Shown here in pieces: positions 50,336-59,167 of a stretch of 64,000 nt of DNA; the stretch's first letter is position 1; every line of letters begins with the position of its first letter. A model generated the notes under the pieces. The model saw only the letters and a list, made by a program, of their open reading frames with translations. It searched no databases and was not told the origin of the DNA. Source of the stretch: Pycnococcus provasolii (taxonomy: Eukaryota > Chlorophyta > Pseudoscourfieldiophyceae > Pseudoscourfieldiales > Pycnococcaceae); contig OW568882.1 in assembly GCA_938743325.2 (NCBI GenBank), positions 62,001-126,000 of the forward strand, read 5' to 3'. Made by a program: the position numbers and the translations under genes.

Positions 50336-50684
50336 CAAACACCTCTGCAAAAAAAGAAGATTTGTGTTCCTACAGTAAAAGTTACCATAAAAGCTCCTCC
50401 TCAGGACTCCATTTATTGTTTACTCCCAATCATTGTGGACGCCGCCATAACTAACCTCGGATCTAGGGTTAGGGTTAGGGTTAGGGTTAGGGTAACGCCC
50501 CCTTTTTTTCTCCCCTTCCCCTTCCCCTTCCCCTTCCCTCCCTCGTACCTCGTTCAGTCACGGACCGGACCGGACCGGACCGGACGGGGGTGGGGTGACC
50601 CCTTTGTTTTTTTCCTCGCTCGCGTCAACAATAATAAGGGTCCTTCCTCCTCCTCCTCGCCTCGCCTCGCCTTTTTATAAGCAA
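50336..50684. other. Intergenic promoter region of the RING-CH gene
   Basis: 349 bp with a telomeric array (50465-50493), CTTCCC repeats (50510-50540) and GGACC repeats (50563-50585). TTTTTATAAG lies at 50671-50680, only four bases before the first ATG, so translation may start at a later ATG (50715). Confidence 0.55.
50465..50493 (+). repeat. Interstitial telomeric repeat (about 4.5 TTAGGG units)
   Basis: Exact TTAGGG units, G-rich on the coding strand of the RING-CH gene and about 190 bp upstream of its start. Confidence 0.95.
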
Positions 50685-52889
50685 ATGCGTGACGTCAATA
50701 CTACGGGTAATTCCATGTCGTCCCCGGAGGAGGCACCTGCTGGTTTTCTTCCACGGGACCCCGTGACCGTGACTGCGGTCGTGACTGCCTCTATCCCGCG
50801 ACGTACTAGTACTACTATGGAGCCTGAGGAGTTCAGTGGTGGTTTTCATAGGCTGCCCAGTGCCAGTGGTATTGCCGCTACTACTACGGGGCAGCCATCT
50901 GGTGGTGGTGGTGGTGGTGCCATGATGCTTCTAGCGGATGACGGTGGTGGTAATGGTGGTGCTCGTGGTGGTGATGCCATGATTGCGGCGGCGAACACGC
51001 CTACCTCTGCCTCCCGTGGTGGTGGGGGTGATGGTGACGAAAATGATGATGATAACCCAGCGCTCACGAACGACGATTCAGGCGGCGCAGATGAAGAACA
51101 CGCCGCCGATGATGCAGCTTTCGCGGCAAATCGAGGAGGAGCAGCAAGAGCAGCAGCAGCAGCAGCAGCAGATGAAGATGGTGGTGACGCAGATGACGAA
51201 AAGCAAGACGGCGACTCAGAAGGAGGAAGAGGAGGCGACGGCTCGGAGGAGGAGGAGGACTCCTCCAACAACAACAACAACAATGCAATTCATCCGCATG
51301 CGCAGCTCCAGAAGACGCCGCCGCCGTCGTCACGAAACAGTAGCAGAAACAGCAGCAGCCGATTCTCCACGACGTCGTCAATCAATTCTGACTCATTCCA
51401 GTCACCGCCGTCGTCTGCCGTATCCGGCGACAGAAGACTTCGAAAATACAACAGCGGCAGCAGCACCAGAATTTGTCGCATCTGTTTTGAAGAGGAGGAC
51501 TCAACATCAATCGCTAAGAAACTTGTCGCACCATGTCTCTGCCGTGGTTCGCACAAGTACGTGCACATCGGATGTGCGAGGAGGTGGGCCATGGAGGCTG
51601 GACACTTTCGATGCAGCGTGTGCAATGCAGAGCAGCAAAGCGGCAGCGGCGGACGTGGAGGAGAAGATAATAATGGCGACGACTCCGCAGCGCTGTTCCC
51701 GGAAACGCTACGGGCTTACATCGCGCAAGTCGCTCAGAGAAGAGAACTCGCGCAGCGACGGTCGCGGCATACTACTGCACGATTTGACGACGACGGTATG
51801 GACGACGTCGATGCTGATGTGCTGCAACATGCTGCTCTCGCATTTGACATAGATGATGACATCCTCTACCGCGATTGGCCGAACGACGATCACCACCGCC
51901 ATTCGCCAGTTGGTGGTGGTAGTCAATCAAGTAGTAGGCACCACCATCATCACCACCACGTCCACGGCGGCGGCGGCAGGCATCCGCGACGGGTGAGAAA
52001 TTGGGATCGTCGTCATCGTAGTGCACTACTGCCTATGCATCACTACTTGGAGGGCGCAGCAGCAATGACTGCAACTTCATCACCACAAGCTGCTGCTGAA
52101 GAACCAACAACAGCAGCAACAACAACAACAACACGGAGACGGTCGGCACGCGCTTGTTTGCTGTGGCTATGCACAGGAATGTCTCCTGGACAGCCGTGGA
52201 CATGCCGGAGAATCGTGCAGGCTGTCGTGTCTGCATTCCTCATTGCCATGTTTTTCACGCTATTCGCCTTCCTCGCATGCAGTTGGATCATCACCATCGT
52301 CCGTCCGTGGTCGCCGCCGTCATCTTCTTCTCCATCTTCAGCAATACCAAATGCCGTCGTCATCAACGCCGACGACGAATTGTCTTCGCTCGCTACGTTC
52401 AGCAGTGATGGTGCGAACAACAAAACCAACAACAACAACGAATTTGACGGTTTTCACCTGGATGCCGCCACTGGCATGTTTTCCTCCACAGCAGCAGCAG
52501 GCACCGCCGCTCTTGCATCAAATTCGTCGTGCTCGTCATCAACTGGCTGGGTGTGCGCCATCTCGCACATGCATTTCGCGGGAGGGATAATGTTCGAGCG
52601 TGGAGGTTGCGAGACTGGAAGCTATTTCAATGCACCTTGCGGACGATGGGGGCGCTACTCGGTGGAGCGAGGCTGCGGTGATGGCATTGGATCGAGATGC
52701 ATGCTTCGCCTGCTTCCATCACGCGATCGAGACGACGATAACAGCAACGAAAGAGGAGGTGGATTTTGCAATCGCCGACAAGAATGCCAACATGGAGGGC
52801 TGCGCTCGATCATTCCTCTGGCGCTCGGAGGAGCGTGGCACGTCGAGGGCATCTGCCAGTGCCCAGCATCGGAAACAGACTCAGACTAA
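50685..52889 (+). CDS. RING-CH (MARCH-type) membrane E3 ubiquitin ligase
   Basis: 734 residues from ATG 50685. The first 260 residues are Gly, Ala, Asp, Glu and Ser runs. A RING-CH finger spans about 262-312: CRIC, then CLCRGSHKYVHIGC and CSVC, the C4HC3 order with CxC and VHxxC typical of MARCH proteins. A His-rich patch lies near 425-435. A membrane span (about 510-540, VVSAFLIAMFFTLFAFLACSW) comes late. The last ~130 residues are Cys-rich with paired CGRW/CGDG segments and end in CQCPAS; they lie after the span and are probably lumenal or extracellular. MARCH ligases ubiquitinate membrane proteins. The Cys-rich tail matches no family I can name. Confidence 0.85.
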   Translation: MRDVNTTGNSMSSPEEAPAGFLPRDPVTVTAVVTASIPRRTSTTMEPEEFSGGFHRLPSASGIAATTTGQPSGGGGGGAMMLLADDGGGNGGARGGDAMIAAANTPTSASRGGGGDGDENDDDNPALTNDDSGGADEEHAADDAAFAANRGGAARAAAAAAADEDGGDADDEKQDGDSEGGRGGDGSEEEEDSSNNNNNNAIHPHAQLQKTPPPSSRNSSRNSSSRFSTTSSINSDSFQSPPSSAVSGDRRLRKYNSGSSTRICRICFEEEDSTSIAKKLVAPCLCRGSHKYVHIGCARRWAMEAGHFRCSVCNAEQQSGSGGRGGEDNNGDDSAALFPETLRAYIAQVAQRRELAQRRSRHTTARFDDDGMDDVDADVLQHAALAFDIDDDILYRDWPNDDHHRHSPVGGGSQSSSRHHHHHHHVHGGGGRHPRRVRNWDRRHRSALLPMHHYLEGAAAMTATSSPQAAAEEPTTAATTTTTRRRSARACLLWLCTGMSPGQPWTCRRIVQAVVSAFLIAMFFTLFAFLACSWIITIVRPWSPPSSSSPSSAIPNAVVINADDELSSLATFSSDGANNKTNNNNEFDGFHLDAATGMFSSTAAAGTAALASNSSCSSSTGWVCAISHMHFAGGIMFERGGCETGSYFNAPCGRWGRYSVERGCGDGIGSRCMLRLLPSRDRDDDNSNERGGGFCNRRQECQHGGLRSIIPLALGGAWHVEGICQCPASETDSD

Positions 52890-53088
52890 GATCGTTCATT
52901 CCTGTCAGTAAGATGGCGTTGTTGTTGTCCGTCGCCACTCGCCACCATGCGGCATCAACAACATGACTCATGAGTCAGTCACATTAAGAGACAGTAATAC
53001 GACCAGAAGAAGAAGAACAACAAATTTTCTTTACATTTGCAAACTAACTTACACAATAAAGCCCATTACGAAAATCATCTCGTCGACC

Positions 53089-55200
53089 TCACCCCATGTA
53101 ATCGTCGTCATCCAGACCTTCGTCATCCTCTCCCACGTCGTCCTCCAGACCTTCGTCCTCCTCGTCGACGTCGAAGACCTCGTCGTCCTCGTCGTCCTCC
53201 AGGCCTTCGTCCTCCTCCTCAATCACGTCGTCCTCTTCCTCGTCATCCTCCTCGTCGTCCTCCTCCTCCGCATCGGCAATCTCCTCGCCACGAAGGAGTC
53301 GCTCTGCTCGCTCCAAACCCGTCGAAGCCTCCGCTAATCCCGGGGAGATTGCAAGCGCTCTCTGGTACGCGGAGACAGCCTCACCATAGTCCATCACCTT
53401 GACGAGCACCGCGCCAAGCTTAGCGTGCAAGCTCGCGTCGCGCGCTGTGCACTCCAGCTGCTTCTCCAGAACCGAAACGGCCGATCGGGCGTGGCCCTCT
53501 GCAATCAACACGTCGGCGATTCCCGCGGCGGCGCGTGCACACCCTCGCGTCGCTGGGCTTGCGCGCAGCGCAGACTCGTAGGCGCCCCGTGCGCGTGCAC
53601 GGTGCGTGGCACCGCCATTGTGAAGCAGGCTCGCGCCCGCCGCGGCGGCGTGCGCATCGCCGAGAAGGCACAGCGCGAGCGGAGATCCCGGCCGCCGGCT
53701 TGCCGCTTCTTTCGCCGCGAGTAGCGCCTCCTTCACACGCGAGACGGTTCTCGGCGCGCAAAGGCACGCCCTGACGAGTCCCTCGCGCGCCGCCAGGTTC
53801 CACGGTGCGAGGCGAAGCGCTCTCCGAAAGGACGCTGCCGCGGTGTCACCCATGCCTCCGAGTCGACGCAGCCTGCCGAGCTGAACGCGCGCGGTCACGC
53901 AAAGCGGATCTGCCGCCACCGCGCGCTCCGCATGCCTGACGGCGCGAGGTGGCGGGCGCCACCCTCGCCCTTGCTTCCTTCTCGTTCGTGTGCTGCGCCG
54001 ATGTTCCGCTTCCACGTGCAGGCTGGCGGCAACCCACCCAGCCGCCTTGGCGGGCCCTTCGTGATTGAGAAGGTCGCGCGACAGCGCGGCGAGCTCCGCC
54101 TCCGCCTCGGGTGGCGGCGCGTCGTCCCACTGCGGCGCGGCAAGCCGCCTCCTCGCGCTCACCGCCTGCGTGGCGTCGCCCGCGCTCCACCCGACACCTG
54201 CGCCGTTGCACGACGACAGCAGAAGCGCGTAGTCAGCCATTCCGTCGGCACGCAGCGGGTCGATGCGTCGAATTTCCGCGTACGCCGCGAGTGCCCCAAC
54301 GCCGTCGTCGTCATCCGCGAGTGCCTGAGCTTGGTGTGCGAGCAGCGTTGGACTTTTTGTGAGCGCGCGTCGCCGTCGCATGGATTCGAGCAGGCTGGCG
54401 GCGTCGTTTGCGGCACCCATGCGGTGCGCCGCGAGCGCCTCGTAGAGTTCGTGCATGACGTCGCCGCTGCTTGAGGTTGACTCTCCACGTGCTGGCAGGG
54501 GAACGCCGTGTGCCTGCGCGTACGTGGTTGCCGCCGGCGCGTTCTCTTCGTCGTCTTCTGCGGATGTGTCGATGGCGCCGTATGCCGCCGCGAGTGAAGC
54601 TAGTTCAGGTATCGCCTCGACAGCCACAGGGCACTGTTTGAGTAGAGCCCGGTACGCCTGAGCCGCCTCCATGGCTGCTCCAGCCGCCGTGGCGGCTTGC
54701 GCGAGTCTCGCGAGCGCCTGCACGGATCGTTGTTGTTGAGGTATGAGCAGTACTTCCCGCATGGCTGCTTCGTGTTCTCCGAGCATTTGGAAGCACTCCG
54801 AGCACTTCTCGCGTAGTGCGTATTGTTTCTCTAGTGACGCTGCGGCGTCACTACTGTTCCCCGCGAAGCTGATGGCGTTTCTGTACTTGGCGAGTGCCCG
54901 TTTTGGCAGTTTTAATTTCACTAAGATGTCCCCGTACATGACCATGTCGTCATATCTTTGGAGGCTTTCCGAAAGGAGGGTAGAATCAGAATTCATGGAT
55001 GTCAAGAAGCACATCCAAGTCTCCGCGGATTTCAACAATCCCAGGGAAGCGCACAATAAAGCAGATTGACGCAGGTGAGAAGGATCCAGATTGAGAGTGC
55101 CATATTGCGCCTGATCATGATCCTGATGTGTCTCCCCTCCTAGAGGAGGAGTAGGAGTAGAATTGTTGTTGTGTGAAAATAATAAATGGCGAGACGCCAT
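53089..55200 (-). CDS. APC7: Anaphase-promoting complex subunit 7 (TPR protein)
   Basis: 703 residues from ATG 55200. Residues ~30-190 track APC7 closely: YGDILVKLKLPKRALAKYRNAI, REKCSECFQMLGEHEAAMREVLLIPQQQRSVQALARL, then YRALLKQCPVAVEAIPEL, which matches the VLRQCPLALDAI block of animal APC7. About a dozen tetratricopeptide repeats follow, and the C-terminus is a long acidic tail (E/D with regular L, V), as in other APC7 proteins. APC7 is a scaffold TPR subunit of the APC/C ubiquitin ligase that drives anaphase and mitotic exit. APC7 is missing from some lineages, so its presence is informative. Confidence 0.88.
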   Translation of the reverse strand: MASRHLLFSHNNNSTPTPPLGGETHQDHDQAQYGTLNLDPSHLRQSALLCASLGLLKSAETWMCFLTSMNSDSTLLSESLQRYDDMVMYGDILVKLKLPKRALAKYRNAISFAGNSSDAAASLEKQYALREKCSECFQMLGEHEAAMREVLLIPQQQRSVQALARLAQAATAAGAAMEAAQAYRALLKQCPVAVEAIPELASLAAAYGAIDTSAEDDEENAPAATTYAQAHGVPLPARGESTSSSGDVMHELYEALAAHRMGAANDAASLLESMRRRRALTKSPTLLAHQAQALADDDDGVGALAAYAEIRRIDPLRADGMADYALLLSSCNGAGVGWSAGDATQAVSARRRLAAPQWDDAPPPEAEAELAALSRDLLNHEGPAKAAGWVAASLHVEAEHRRSTRTRRKQGRGWRPPPRAVRHAERAVAADPLCVTARVQLGRLRRLGGMGDTAAASFRRALRLAPWNLAAREGLVRACLCAPRTVSRVKEALLAAKEAASRRPGSPLALCLLGDAHAAAAGASLLHNGGATHRARARGAYESALRASPATRGCARAAAGIADVLIAEGHARSAVSVLEKQLECTARDASLHAKLGAVLVKVMDYGEAVSAYQRALAISPGLAEASTGLERAERLLRGEEIADAEEEDDEEDDEEEDDVIEEEDEGLEDDEDDEVFDVDEEDEGLEDDVGEDDEGLDDDDYMG

Positions 55201-55503
55201 GGATACTTGCTTCCAACAAATGGGACTTGTGAGAAACCTGAGAAATGGCGGGCCGGGGGGAGAGATTCAAAAGTCTCAAAACACGCTATGCCTAATCGTA
55301 ACCCCGAATTCCGAATTCCTAATCGTAACCCCGAATCAGAAGCCGCTCTCACTCTCTCCTCCGGGTGTTTCTTACTCGACGACATAAGGCGGCGGCGGCG
55401 GTGGTCATTCTTCCCAGTTCTTCGGAGGCGACCGTGTGTGTCGTCATTATTGGTTTACACTTGAGTCGTCTTAGTGCACTCACTCTCATCTTTCTCTCAT
55501 CTC
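55201..55503. other. Divergent intergenic region, APC7 / SF3A1
   Basis: 303 bp with a duplicated CCTAATCGTAACCCCGAAT (near 55291 and 55319) and a GGCGGCGGCGG run. It should hold both promoters. Confidence 0.5.
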
Positions 55504-57774
55504 ATGTCGTCCTCACGCGCACTTGTCACGACTGGTGATGACGCTGACGACGGTGATGGAAACTTCAAGTCCGTTTCGTTCAGTCTTCCGAAACCGTCGT
55601 CGTCTTCAGTCATGTCATTCTTGGGAGCCATCCCATCGGGAGTCATCGTACCACCTTCGGATTTGAGATTAATCGTTGATAAAACTGCACGATTCGTCGC
55701 GAGAAATGGACCCGCGTTCGAATCCAGAATACAACAACAACAGGCGAATAACGCGAAGTTCTCGTTCCTACTGCCGACGGACCCGTACCACGCGTACTAC
55801 AGATACATGGTCGCCATCGGAGACGCCGTGCCCGCAGAGTCGTCGGACGCTAAGCAAAAGTCGCAGCAACAACAACAACAACCTGACGCCCAGCCCGCCC
55901 AGGCTCTACCGCCACAGCCACCGCGAGAAATGTACACCGTCCACACGCCGGAGGGACTCACCGCAAGAGACGTCGACATCATACAGCTTGCGGCGCAGGC
56001 GAGCGCGCTCAACGGACCCGAGTTCACGCAGGCACTCATGAGAAGGGAGGCGGCCAACCCGAGGTTCCTCTTCCTCAGACCAACACACTCACTTCACAGC
56101 CTATTCCGACTCATGCGCGACGCGTACGCACGCGTGCTCAGACCGTCAAACGAAACGGTCGAACAACTCAAGGAAGATGCGAACAATCCCGCGGCAATGC
56201 TGCAGCGCGCACTCAAAAGACTCGAGTACGATCGCGCCAAGGCGAAGGAAACGTCGGAAATCGAAAACGAAATTGCTAGAGAACGCGAAATCATGAGCGC
56301 CATCGACTGGACCGACTTTGTCGTCGTCGAAACGATCACCTTCGACGTTGACACGACTGGACTGCCGCCACCCGTGACGAAGAAAGACGTGCTTCGCCAG
56401 GCACGCGAGGCGCTTGATGCCATGGCGGCGGAGGAGGCTCAGAGGGAAAACGAAGATGCGGAGCCACAGCCACACATCCTCGACGACGAAGAGCGCGCGA
56501 TGGTCGAGGAAGCAAGGGCTACCGAGGCGTGCGAGCAGCAGCTGGCCAAGCCCACCGTGAAGATTGTGGCGGACGCGCCACCTGGAATGAAGGTTGTGAC
56601 AAATTACATTCCAAAGGCAAAGCGTGCCGCGGCGGCGGGAGCTAGCGCAGCTGCTGGCGCGGAGGCAACGGTCGTCTCGCCCATCACAGGTGAAGTGATT
56701 CCAATGAGCAAGATGGCGGAACACATGCGCGTGTCGTTGCTCGATCCGAGGTGGAAAGAACAGAAGGATGCCATGTTCGCAAAGCTCAAGACGACGGGAC
56801 GCGCGGACGACGACGAGGTGGCACGCAACCTCGTTGCACTCGCAAGCACGCGCCCGGACATTTTCGGATCAGCGGAGGACGAGCTCGCGGTTGCCGTGCA
56901 GAGTGCGATGGGTAGCGCCGCCGCTGATGATGCCCCGGCAGCGCCAGCACCTCCTGCGGCGGCGCCGCAGGCTGGTCCAGCCGCAATGGCACCACCACCA
57001 CCACAACTGCAACCACCGCCACCAGCCATGCCACCACCACCGTCGCAGCAGCAGCAGCATGCGATGCTGCCGCCGGGAATGGCTCTTCGAATGCCGCCGG
57101 CGATGCCCCCACCGCCGATGCCGCCACCACCTCAGCCCATGCCACCGCCGATGCCGATGGCGCCGCCACCGCAGCCCATCCCACCGCCGATGCCCCCACC
57201 GCCTCCACAGCCCTCATTCATGCCTCTTCCCATGCCACCGCCACCCCCCGGCGTCGCGGTGGAGGGATCGTCGGGTGCACCGGCACCACCAACGCAGCCG
57301 CCACCGCCAAGCATGCCCCCGCCTCCATCCACAACACCACCTCCGCCGTCGACCATGCCGCCAATCGGGTCCATGGCCCCGCTGCCCCCCATCGTACCGC
57401 CACCGCCGCTCATGCCACCATTCACGCAGATACCACCTGCCGCGGCAGGACAAGTTGCGATGGCACCTCCAGCGACACATCAGATGACAGACGATCAGTT
57501 TATCGCAGCGCATCCTGGACAGGTGACGGTGGCGATCCGCGAATCGTCGAGCGGGCGCACAGCGACGATTGTCGCGCCGAGCGTCGGCACAACGGTGAGC
57601 GAGCTCAAGGCACTTGTATCCGCGGAGTTTGGCATTGCAGCAAACAAGCAGAAGCTGAGTGTCGAAGGACATGGATTTCTCAAGGATGCTCAGACTCTCG
57701 CGTCGTATCGCATCGCATCGCCGAGCGTTGTCGTCGAGCTTGCGACGAAAGAGCGCGGCGGACGTCGAAGGTAA
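55504..57774 (+). CDS. SF3A1: Splicing factor 3A subunit 1
   Basis: 756 residues from ATG 55504. Two SURP modules lie near 55-110 (TARFVARNGPAFESRI...FSFLLPTDPYHAYY) and 160-215 (LAAQASALNGPEFTQALMRREAANPRFLFL). The PRP21-like region follows (DWTDFVVVETITF) and includes the SPITGEVIP...HMRVSLLDPRW block. A ~200-residue Pro/Met-rich linker leads to a C-terminal ubiquitin-like domain (about 660-756) ending in basic residues. SF3A1 is part of U2 snRNP and binds U1 through the ubiquitin-like domain. This fits a genome that still splices introns although few are seen here. Confidence 0.95.
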   Translation: MSSSRALVTTGDDADDGDGNFKSVSFSLPKPSSSSVMSFLGAIPSGVIVPPSDLRLIVDKTARFVARNGPAFESRIQQQQANNAKFSFLLPTDPYHAYYRYMVAIGDAVPAESSDAKQKSQQQQQQPDAQPAQALPPQPPREMYTVHTPEGLTARDVDIIQLAAQASALNGPEFTQALMRREAANPRFLFLRPTHSLHSLFRLMRDAYARVLRPSNETVEQLKEDANNPAAMLQRALKRLEYDRAKAKETSEIENEIAREREIMSAIDWTDFVVVETITFDVDTTGLPPPVTKKDVLRQAREALDAMAAEEAQRENEDAEPQPHILDDEERAMVEEARATEACEQQLAKPTVKIVADAPPGMKVVTNYIPKAKRAAAAGASAAAGAEATVVSPITGEVIPMSKMAEHMRVSLLDPRWKEQKDAMFAKLKTTGRADDDEVARNLVALASTRPDIFGSAEDELAVAVQSAMGSAAADDAPAAPAPPAAAPQAGPAAMAPPPPQLQPPPPAMPPPPSQQQQHAMLPPGMALRMPPAMPPPPMPPPPQPMPPPMPMAPPPQPIPPPMPPPPPQPSFMPLPMPPPPPGVAVEGSSGAPAPPTQPPPPSMPPPPSTTPPPPSTMPPIGSMAPLPPIVPPPPLMPPFTQIPPAAAGQVAMAPPATHQMTDDQFIAAHPGQVTVAIRESSSGRTATIVAPSVGTTVSELKALVSAEFGIAANKQKLSVEGHGFLKDAQTLASYRIASPSVVVELATKERGGRRR

Positions 57775-57845
57775 CAAGAAATTTCTTTCCTTTTTTTTTT
57801 TTTTGTTTTTACAAGAAACGAATGATACACTGATATTGCTTCCCT

Positions 57846-58937
57846 TCACAACTCGCGGAGTCCTTCGAGTGCATTTTGCACAGCACTTCTCATGTCAACC
57901 GTTGTGCTTCCAGCCCACCACCAATTCACCGCGACACAGAGATCGTCGTCTGGCGATGGACCACGTTGCGTGACACGGTGCAACCACTGCGGCGGTAGAT
58001 AGAGAATGTCTCCGGCATTCACATCCACGGTGACGAATTTCCCACCACACTCGTCTCCGTCGTCCGTTTCCTCCATTGCACGTCGTTCGTCGTCAGGTTG
58101 AATCCAGAGAACGTCGTGATCGTTTGTGAGTTTTGGCACACACGTACCGTCCTGTTCCATAGCCCATCGCGCGTTCGGGAACGGTTTTCGCGGAACGAAG
58201 TAGGCGTCGGTGGGAGGGAGCAGGTGAAACGTCTTGGTTCCTCGAAGCACGGCGTACACGTTGTTGTAGTGATCTCTGTGCGCGGATGTGACTGACGCTG
58301 AGCACCCCGCCCAGAAGTTGCGTGCTTCTGGCGGTTCTCCGAACGCTTTCCGAGCCCAAGACGGCCCATCTAGTGGGATGGCATCCAGCAGTTGGCTAAA
58401 GTCTTGTTGGAGGTTGTTGTCCTGATGTTGTATGTACGGCACTGGCGTATCTTCCGCAATTCCGTTATTCTGTTTCATTTTCAGCGCGACTTCGTTAAGT
58501 TCTGCGTGAAACTGCTCGAACGTCATGTGCGTGACGAACGGCTGTGCGAATACAAACGTCGCTTCAGGTCCGGGTGCACGCACGACGGCATCCGCGAGTC
58601 CTCCCCCTGCAATGTCAACTTGAACTTTCGCCCCTTTGAGCGACGCAGCGAGTTGGTTTGGTTGTGCTTGGATTTGCCACTCGTTTGGCGCGGCATTTCG
58701 TATCAAGAGAGGTCTTGCGGGCGCAACGAATTCACGCACGAAAGATAATGGCTCTAAAACCAAGAGAGCATCATCATCACCAACAAGATCAACAGTCTCC
58801 ACAGTCCATGATATTGAGTGGTTGGATCCATATAAATGATAATGATGAGACTTCAATAAAAGGTCACGCACGTCACGTGACAACCTGTGCATAATAGACG
58901 TTGATGTTGACATCGCTATTGAAGTTGACATGGACAT
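57846..58937 (-). CDS. JMJD7: JmjC-domain hydroxylase, JMJD7-like
   Basis: 363 residues from ATG 58937. After PLLIRNA and a segment with PYIQHQDNNL, the JmjC core has NFWAGCSASVTSAHRDHYNNVYAVLRGTKTF (metal His and Asp in HRD), LLPPTDAYFVPRKPF, and LYLPPQWLHRV with the third metal ligand, ending CVAVNWWW. This set, and the length, fit JMJD7, a 2-oxoglutarate and iron dependent lysyl hydroxylase; the known target in animals is DRG GTPases. A cupin_8 relative of other specificity is possible. Divergent from the pseudouridine synthase gene with a minisatellite between them. Confidence 0.85.
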   Translation of the reverse strand: MSMSTSIAMSTSTSIMHRLSRDVRDLLLKSHHYHLYGSNHSISWTVETVDLVGDDDALLVLEPLSFVREFVAPARPLLIRNAAPNEWQIQAQPNQLAASLKGAKVQVDIAGGGLADAVVRAPGPEATFVFAQPFVTHMTFEQFHAELNEVALKMKQNNGIAEDTPVPYIQHQDNNLQQDFSQLLDAIPLDGPSWARKAFGEPPEARNFWAGCSASVTSAHRDHYNNVYAVLRGTKTFHLLPPTDAYFVPRKPFPNARWAMEQDGTCVPKLTNDHDVLWIQPDDERRAMEETDDGDECGGKFVTVDVNAGDILYLPPQWLHRVTQRGPSPDDDLCVAVNWWWAGSTTVDMRSAVQNALEGLREL

Positions 58938-58994
58938 GTTGTGATCAGCACATTGACAACATGACAAGTGTTTTAACTCTCATAGTTCTGGTCA

Positions 58995-59086
58995 GGGGTT
59001 GGGAATTCATTCGGGGTTGGGAATCATTCGGGGTTGGGAATCATCATCATTCGGGGTTGGGAATCATTATTATTCGGGGTTGGGAA
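58995..59086 (+). repeat. Minisatellite in a divergent promoter
   Basis: Five copies of CGGGGTTGGGAA separated by TCATT-type spacers of growing length (ATT and ATC expansions). It lies between the starts of the JMJD7-like and pseudouridine synthase genes. Confidence 0.85.
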
Positions 59087-59167
59087 AGAATCTTGACCCC
59101 AAAGAAGACGGCGCAACCTGACTGACGGCGCATCGTGAACTCCGGCATCGCCCCCTACCTCTTCGCC

